Assembly: GCF_001949145.1 (NCBI RefSeq)
Contig: NW_019091420.1
Location: 957,306-968,330 of the forward strand
Source: Acanthaster planci
Lineage: Eukaryota > Echinodermata > Asteroidea > Valvatida > Acanthasteridae
DNA: 11,025 bases
Direction: 5' to 3'
Position 1 is the stretch's first letter, and each line of letters opens with the position of its first letter. The position numbers and the translations under genes were made by a program. The notes beneath the pieces were generated by a model. That model worked only from the letters and a program-made list of their open reading frames with translations. It did not search any database and was not told where the DNA came from. Below, in pieces: positions 8,205 to 11,025 of this stretch.

Positions 8205-8923
8205 ATCGATTACAGGCTACGGTTTCTGCTGTCAAATGATTACAGATTGGTGTAGGAATTTGTATCATTAAATACCCCTCATCATTTTAGAAACAGTTCA
8301 TAGCAGGGGTGAAATTTGTCAGGATTTCTCCTGATATCAGGATTTTTCAAACAATCTCCTTTACAATCCGAAAAATTCCGAGTTTACAATGAAGGTATTT
8401 TTTAACATATACATGTAGAAGTCGATGTAGAGAGAAGAAAATGGGTGTTGTAAGAGGTGTCCTCAGGCAAACACAAATGTACAGTCAAACACATATAAGA
8501 AGAGCACTGATATACAAAGTCATGTTTACAGGAAATGTTTAGGTCGTAAGTCTTTGTTTCCCATCGTTGATAATACAAGGTACCAGTTATAACAAGGTAA
8601 TCTGTGAAGTCCCAAGGACCTTCTTGTAGCGATGTTCCACTGTTTACCGTGGACCCTACGCTACTGCGGGGCCGTCAAAACATCTTGTGATTATTCTTTG
8701 CATATTTCATTTTTCTCCAATCTCGCCCTGGTCGTAGGTGAGACAAAAATGTCCTGGTTGCGACACGAGTGATTAGATATGTACACTGGACTTGGATTCT
8801 GCCAAATGCCTTCTCAGGCTCTTCAGCATACAAGAGCAGAAGTTGACGGCAACAATTTAGCGTAATAGGATTTTTCAAGCATACCAAAAGTTAAAATAGT
8901 GGTAATTTTTACAGCCGAGATCT
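8205..8923. other. Intergenic stretch without a supported gene
   Basis: AT-rich. It holds the TCAGGA/TCCTGATATCAGGA palindrome at 8319-8342 and a TACATGTA at 8410-8417. A minus-strand 70-codon open frame at 8675-8887 has no recognisable domain or convincing splice sites. Confidence 0.5.
8319..8342. repeat. Nested palindrome TCAGGA ... TCCTGATATCAGGA
   Basis: TCCTGATATCAGGA (8329-8342) is a perfect 14-nt palindrome. TCAGGA at 8319-8324 can also pair with its left half. The motif TCAGGATTT therefore occurs twice in direct order, 19 nt apart. It lies in CAGGGGTGAAATTTGTCAGG, which looks like the edge of a dispersed repeat. Confidence 0.45.
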
Positions 8924-9105
8924 GGTGCCAATTTCACAGACCTGCTATTAAAAATACAGACATCTGCTAAGCCGAGAAAAAGTTTGCTTAAGAAAAGCAG
9001 GGGTTCGGCCAAAGTACCATGCATTGCATACTTTGTTTAGCTGGTGCCCAGCCAATTTTTGCTAAGCATGTCAATTTCCTCAGCAGTAAAATCTGCTTTA
9101 ATGTA
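8924..9105 (+). repeat. Dispersed repeat, copy 3
   Basis: It begins GGTGCCAATTTCACAGACC, then shows TCTGCTAAGCCGAGAAAAAG, GTTCGGCCAAAGTACC and AGCTGGTGCCCAGCCAATTT followed by TTGCTAAGCATG. The order and spacing match the copy at 973-1115, so homology of the two is well supported by eye. The element may run on to a GGGCCC at about 9172. Confidence 0.6.
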
Positions 9106-9815
9106 TGGCTTTGAGGAGGTCCCCAGCCCCCAAGAAGTGTTCTTTCAGGAATATTAAAAGAGTACAGGTTGTGGGCCCTTGAGGGCGCTGTTTCCATCTC
9201 ATAAAAAGGCTAAGGTAAACTGAAGTTCAAGCAACGACTACAGTTAACTCTAGTTCGACCACTGCCACCTTGACAATGGATGGTTTAGGCCATTTAGTCG
9301 ACCATTTGGAATCAGGCACTGGGGAACGGTTGCCCCTCATATGGTCATAAATAACTGATCTAATTTATAAGTACAGAGGGAACCATTCACATTCAACAGT
9401 TATATCATTGACTATAAACAGTGCGAGAGTTGTAGCCAACGGCAAAGTGTGGGTGACGAGAATTTTACAAACTAATACATCTGGGCTCATTCGAGTGTGA
9501 CTGCACTGCAAGTGGGCATTGATAAAAAGTAGATGACCGGTGGTCAACGTACAGTCTGCCCCCAAACGTACTCCTGCTTAGGCCTCTGGGCACTGAAATC
9601 ATGACACTGGCATCACATCTGCTCACCATGCCCAAATTTTCATCTGAATGGACACAAAAATGATATCATCCCCTTCTGTTTGCGGAAAAGTGGCACGGAA
9701 GTGCAGGCACCTTTGTGGTGAATGTCACCTTTGTTGGCCATTAGAGGGCTCGGTGGAGCAAATAGCCAGTAAAAAATACCGTACGTCCCTATCGTCTCTC
9801 TGTCTCTGTCCCTCA
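9106..9815. other. Downstream flank of the minus-strand gene (3' UTR or intergenic)
   Basis: It should contain the 3' UTR of the gene ending at 9816. No minus-strand AATAAA is present here. TTTATA (9364-9369) reads as a weak TATAAA variant, and an ATTAAA lies further down in repeat copy 3 (TTTAAT near 9097). CACCTTTGT occurs twice, 18 nt apart (9708-9716, 9726-9734). A CT-rich run precedes the stop codon. Confidence 0.4.
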
Positions 9816-9944
9816 CTATAGGGCTACTTTGCGGCCCTCGATGCTGATGGAGATGGCGCGGGGATTCTTGTTCCGGCTCCGCGCCTTGGCATCCTTGAAT
9901 CGCTTCAAGTGTTTGTCGAGTTTAGTCGGTTCTTTCTTGCTGCT
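9816..9944 (-). CDS. Unidentified gene, last coding exon with stop
   Basis: 42 codons plus TAG (9816-9818 on the + strand). The minus-strand acceptor is TTTTCCTCAACAG at 9945. The acceptor, phase and codon composition all agree with the exon at 10715-10826. Lysine/arginine-rich helix-like sequence ([19 protein letters not shown]) is followed by a short hydrophobic ending. Confidence 0.68.
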   Translation of the reverse strand, partial: SSKKEPTKLDKHLKRFKDAKARSRNKNPRAISISIEGRKVAL

Positions 9945-10826
9945 CTGTTGAGGAAAACAACGGCACCAATTTTTTTTATCCGCTGAAATGGCTTGCCAAG
10001 TTTTACAACAAAGATGATTAACAGAGACTTTTGAACATAAAGAGTGCGAAGATTCTGAGATAAGCGGACTAAAAAATACACCTCCAAACTATAAATCTCA
10101 AAACAGGCGAATGGGTGTTCAGGTGTGTACACATTCACTCAATAATGGCTTGTTCAGAGAATGTGGCAGTAATTGGCATTAACATAGAGGAACTCTTCTT
10201 CAGGCAACTTTTCATCATGCGGAAACACATAACTTTTCACCAGAGCATCTGCAAATAGTCTTTTACACTGGGAACCTCCAAAATCCTCCACTGTGCACGA
10301 TGCCAACCACCCATTCTTTCTACCCTAACTATTAAGGGACACCAAGCCCCGTACAAAGAAATGGCTGGGCCCTGCCTTCTCCTCAAACCTACAAACTCCT
10401 ACAAAATCTCCTTGTGGATTTTGAAGGACATGGGAATTGAGGGTTAAAACACCCTACCTCTTATTCCCCATAATGCCTGAAACTGCCCCCATTGTGTAGA
10501 TTTGCATATTTTCAATAAATACAACACAACATAATATCAAATACAAGGGCTAGTGATAAAGTACCGAGGCTTTGCGTCGCAGCCATCTTGCAGGGCACTT
10601 CTTTTGTTCCACAGGAAAGCCTCTTTTGTGCATACCCCATAGAACAAAAGCACTGGCCTTCAAGATGGCAACCATGCAAACCCGGAGTGAAGACAGTTTT
10701 TATCAGTTTAATACCTTTGAGAATTCTTTCTCCACGTTCCATTTGGGCCGGACCACATAGTCCTTGGTGGATGGAAGGGGCACGCGGGCCCTGCCTACCC
10801 AGCCCTTGTCACCAGGTCTCAAGGCC
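9816..10826 (-). CDS. Unidentified gene, last two coding exons (basic C-terminus)
   Basis: Minus-strand exons 10715-10826 and 9816-9944 join in phase 0 and give 79 residues before TAG. The first encodes [20 protein letters not shown] and ends NVEKEFSK. The second begins [20 protein letters not shown] and ends [11 protein letters not shown]. Fourteen of the last 42 residues are Lys or Arg against four acidic ones. GC-rich codons, GT-AG borders and matching phase in both exons make this a real gene rather than a chance frame. I do not recognise the family. A nucleolar or nucleic-acid-binding protein is a guess from charge only. It converges on cyclin B3, and the 5' part lies beyond 11025. Confidence 0.7.
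9945..10714 (-). other. Intron of the unidentified minus-strand gene
   Basis: 770 nt with GT-AG ends on the minus strand. It holds the fold-back element at 10582-10669 and an AATAAA on the + strand (10514-10519) that has no gene to serve. No further exon is seen. Confidence 0.6.
10582..10669. repeat. Imperfect fold-back (inverted-repeat) element
   Basis: Two pairs of perfect 9-bp arms are nested. GCCATCTTG (10582-10590) pairs with CAAGATGGC (10661-10669), and CTTTTGTTC (10601-10609) pairs with GAACAAAAG (10642-10650). The sequence between arms also partly pairs (GCAGGGCA with TGGCCTT). The two strands could fold into a hairpin of about 88 nt, as in a MITE relic. No terminal duplication was identified. 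Confidence 0.55.
10715..10826 (-). CDS. Unidentified gene, penultimate coding exon
   Basis: 112 nt. One base completes a codon split by a phase-2 intron, then 37 codons end in EFSK. On the minus strand the acceptor is GTTTGTGGGTTGCAG and the donor AAG|GTATTA. One of the other two frames meets a stop within six codons. GC content is clearly above that of its flanks. Confidence 0.65.
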
Positions 10827-11025
10827 CTGCAACCCACAAACAGACAATAAGAACATCAAATAATCAGGATGCTGCCCCAAAAAAAGAAAAACATGGGAAA
10901 AAGATGATGACAATCACTAGTTTGCCAGATAGTACGTCGGAATAGACTCTCTTCCATTGAGGAGTCTGGTTCACACTTCAGGCGAATATGAAAGCAAAGT
11001 GAATTTGATGTCAAAGAATATGAAA
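10827..11025 (-). other. Intron (partial) of the minus-strand gene
   Basis: AT-rich sequence upstream of the phase-2 acceptor of the exon at 10715-10826. No further exon is evident before the window ends. Confidence 0.45.

Noticed and set aside
8675-8887. 70-codon minus-strand open frame
   Set aside because: No family resemblance and no supported splice sites. This length is expected by chance.
9001-9020. GGTTCGGCC as a possible tRNA or Pol III B-box
   Set aside because: The B-box consensus GGTTCGANTCC is not met and no cloverleaf can be built. It lies in the dispersed repeat.
10588-10863. 91-codon + strand open frame near the right end
   Set aside because: It is antisense to the well-supported minus-strand exon at 10715-10826 and crosses the fold-back element.
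1-11025. Bacterial-type systems: operons, CRISPR arrays, riboswitches
   Set aside because: Spliced animal genes, no regularly spaced repeats and no ribosome-binding-site-led gene clusters.

Overview
This is eukaryotic, intron-containing DNA, most likely from an invertebrate deuterostome and plausibly an echinoderm such as a sea star. The species call is inference. It rests on the cyclin B3 sequence, AT-rich introns with GC-rich exons, dispersed repeats built from GCTAAGC/GCTTAGC words with GGGGCC(C)AA ends, and an excess of the octamer TACATGTA. No bacterial genes, operons or CRISPR arrays are present.

Left part (1-4425, + strand): the 3' portion of a cyclin B3 gene. Five coding exons (432-662, 1258-1413, 1540-1689, 2673-2803, 4374-4425) join in frame to give the last 239 residues: most of the N-terminal cyclin box, the whole C-terminal cyclin fold and the true stop codon. 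Introns 1-3 of the window are phase 0. The last is phase 2 and leads to a tiny final exon carrying the family's V-F-Y-x-V-A-K tail. The N-terminal regulatory region, including any destruction box, lies upstream of the window.

Middle part (4426-9815): about 5.4 kb with no confident gene. It should hold the cyclin B3 3' UTR, with possible polyadenylation signals at 5911 and 6190, and then the space between two convergent genes. Within it are a 38-codon ORF starting in a YY1-like CAAGATGGCGG motif just after the cyclin stop, small inverted repeats, a dispersed repeat copy, and a minus-strand tract (7251-8204) with several open frames that might be a decayed gene.

Right part (9816-10826, - strand): the last two coding exons of a second gene, which converges on cyclin B3. 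The exons join in phase 0 and encode a lysine/arginine-rich C-terminus that I do not recognise. An imperfect fold-back element lies in the intron between them.

The strongest new observations are the tiny last cyclin exon with a Gly where relatives have Glu, the unidentified basic protein, the CAAGATGGCGG-linked small ORF, and the repeat family with three copies. I see no multi-gene system. The two real genes are neighbours without an evident functional link.
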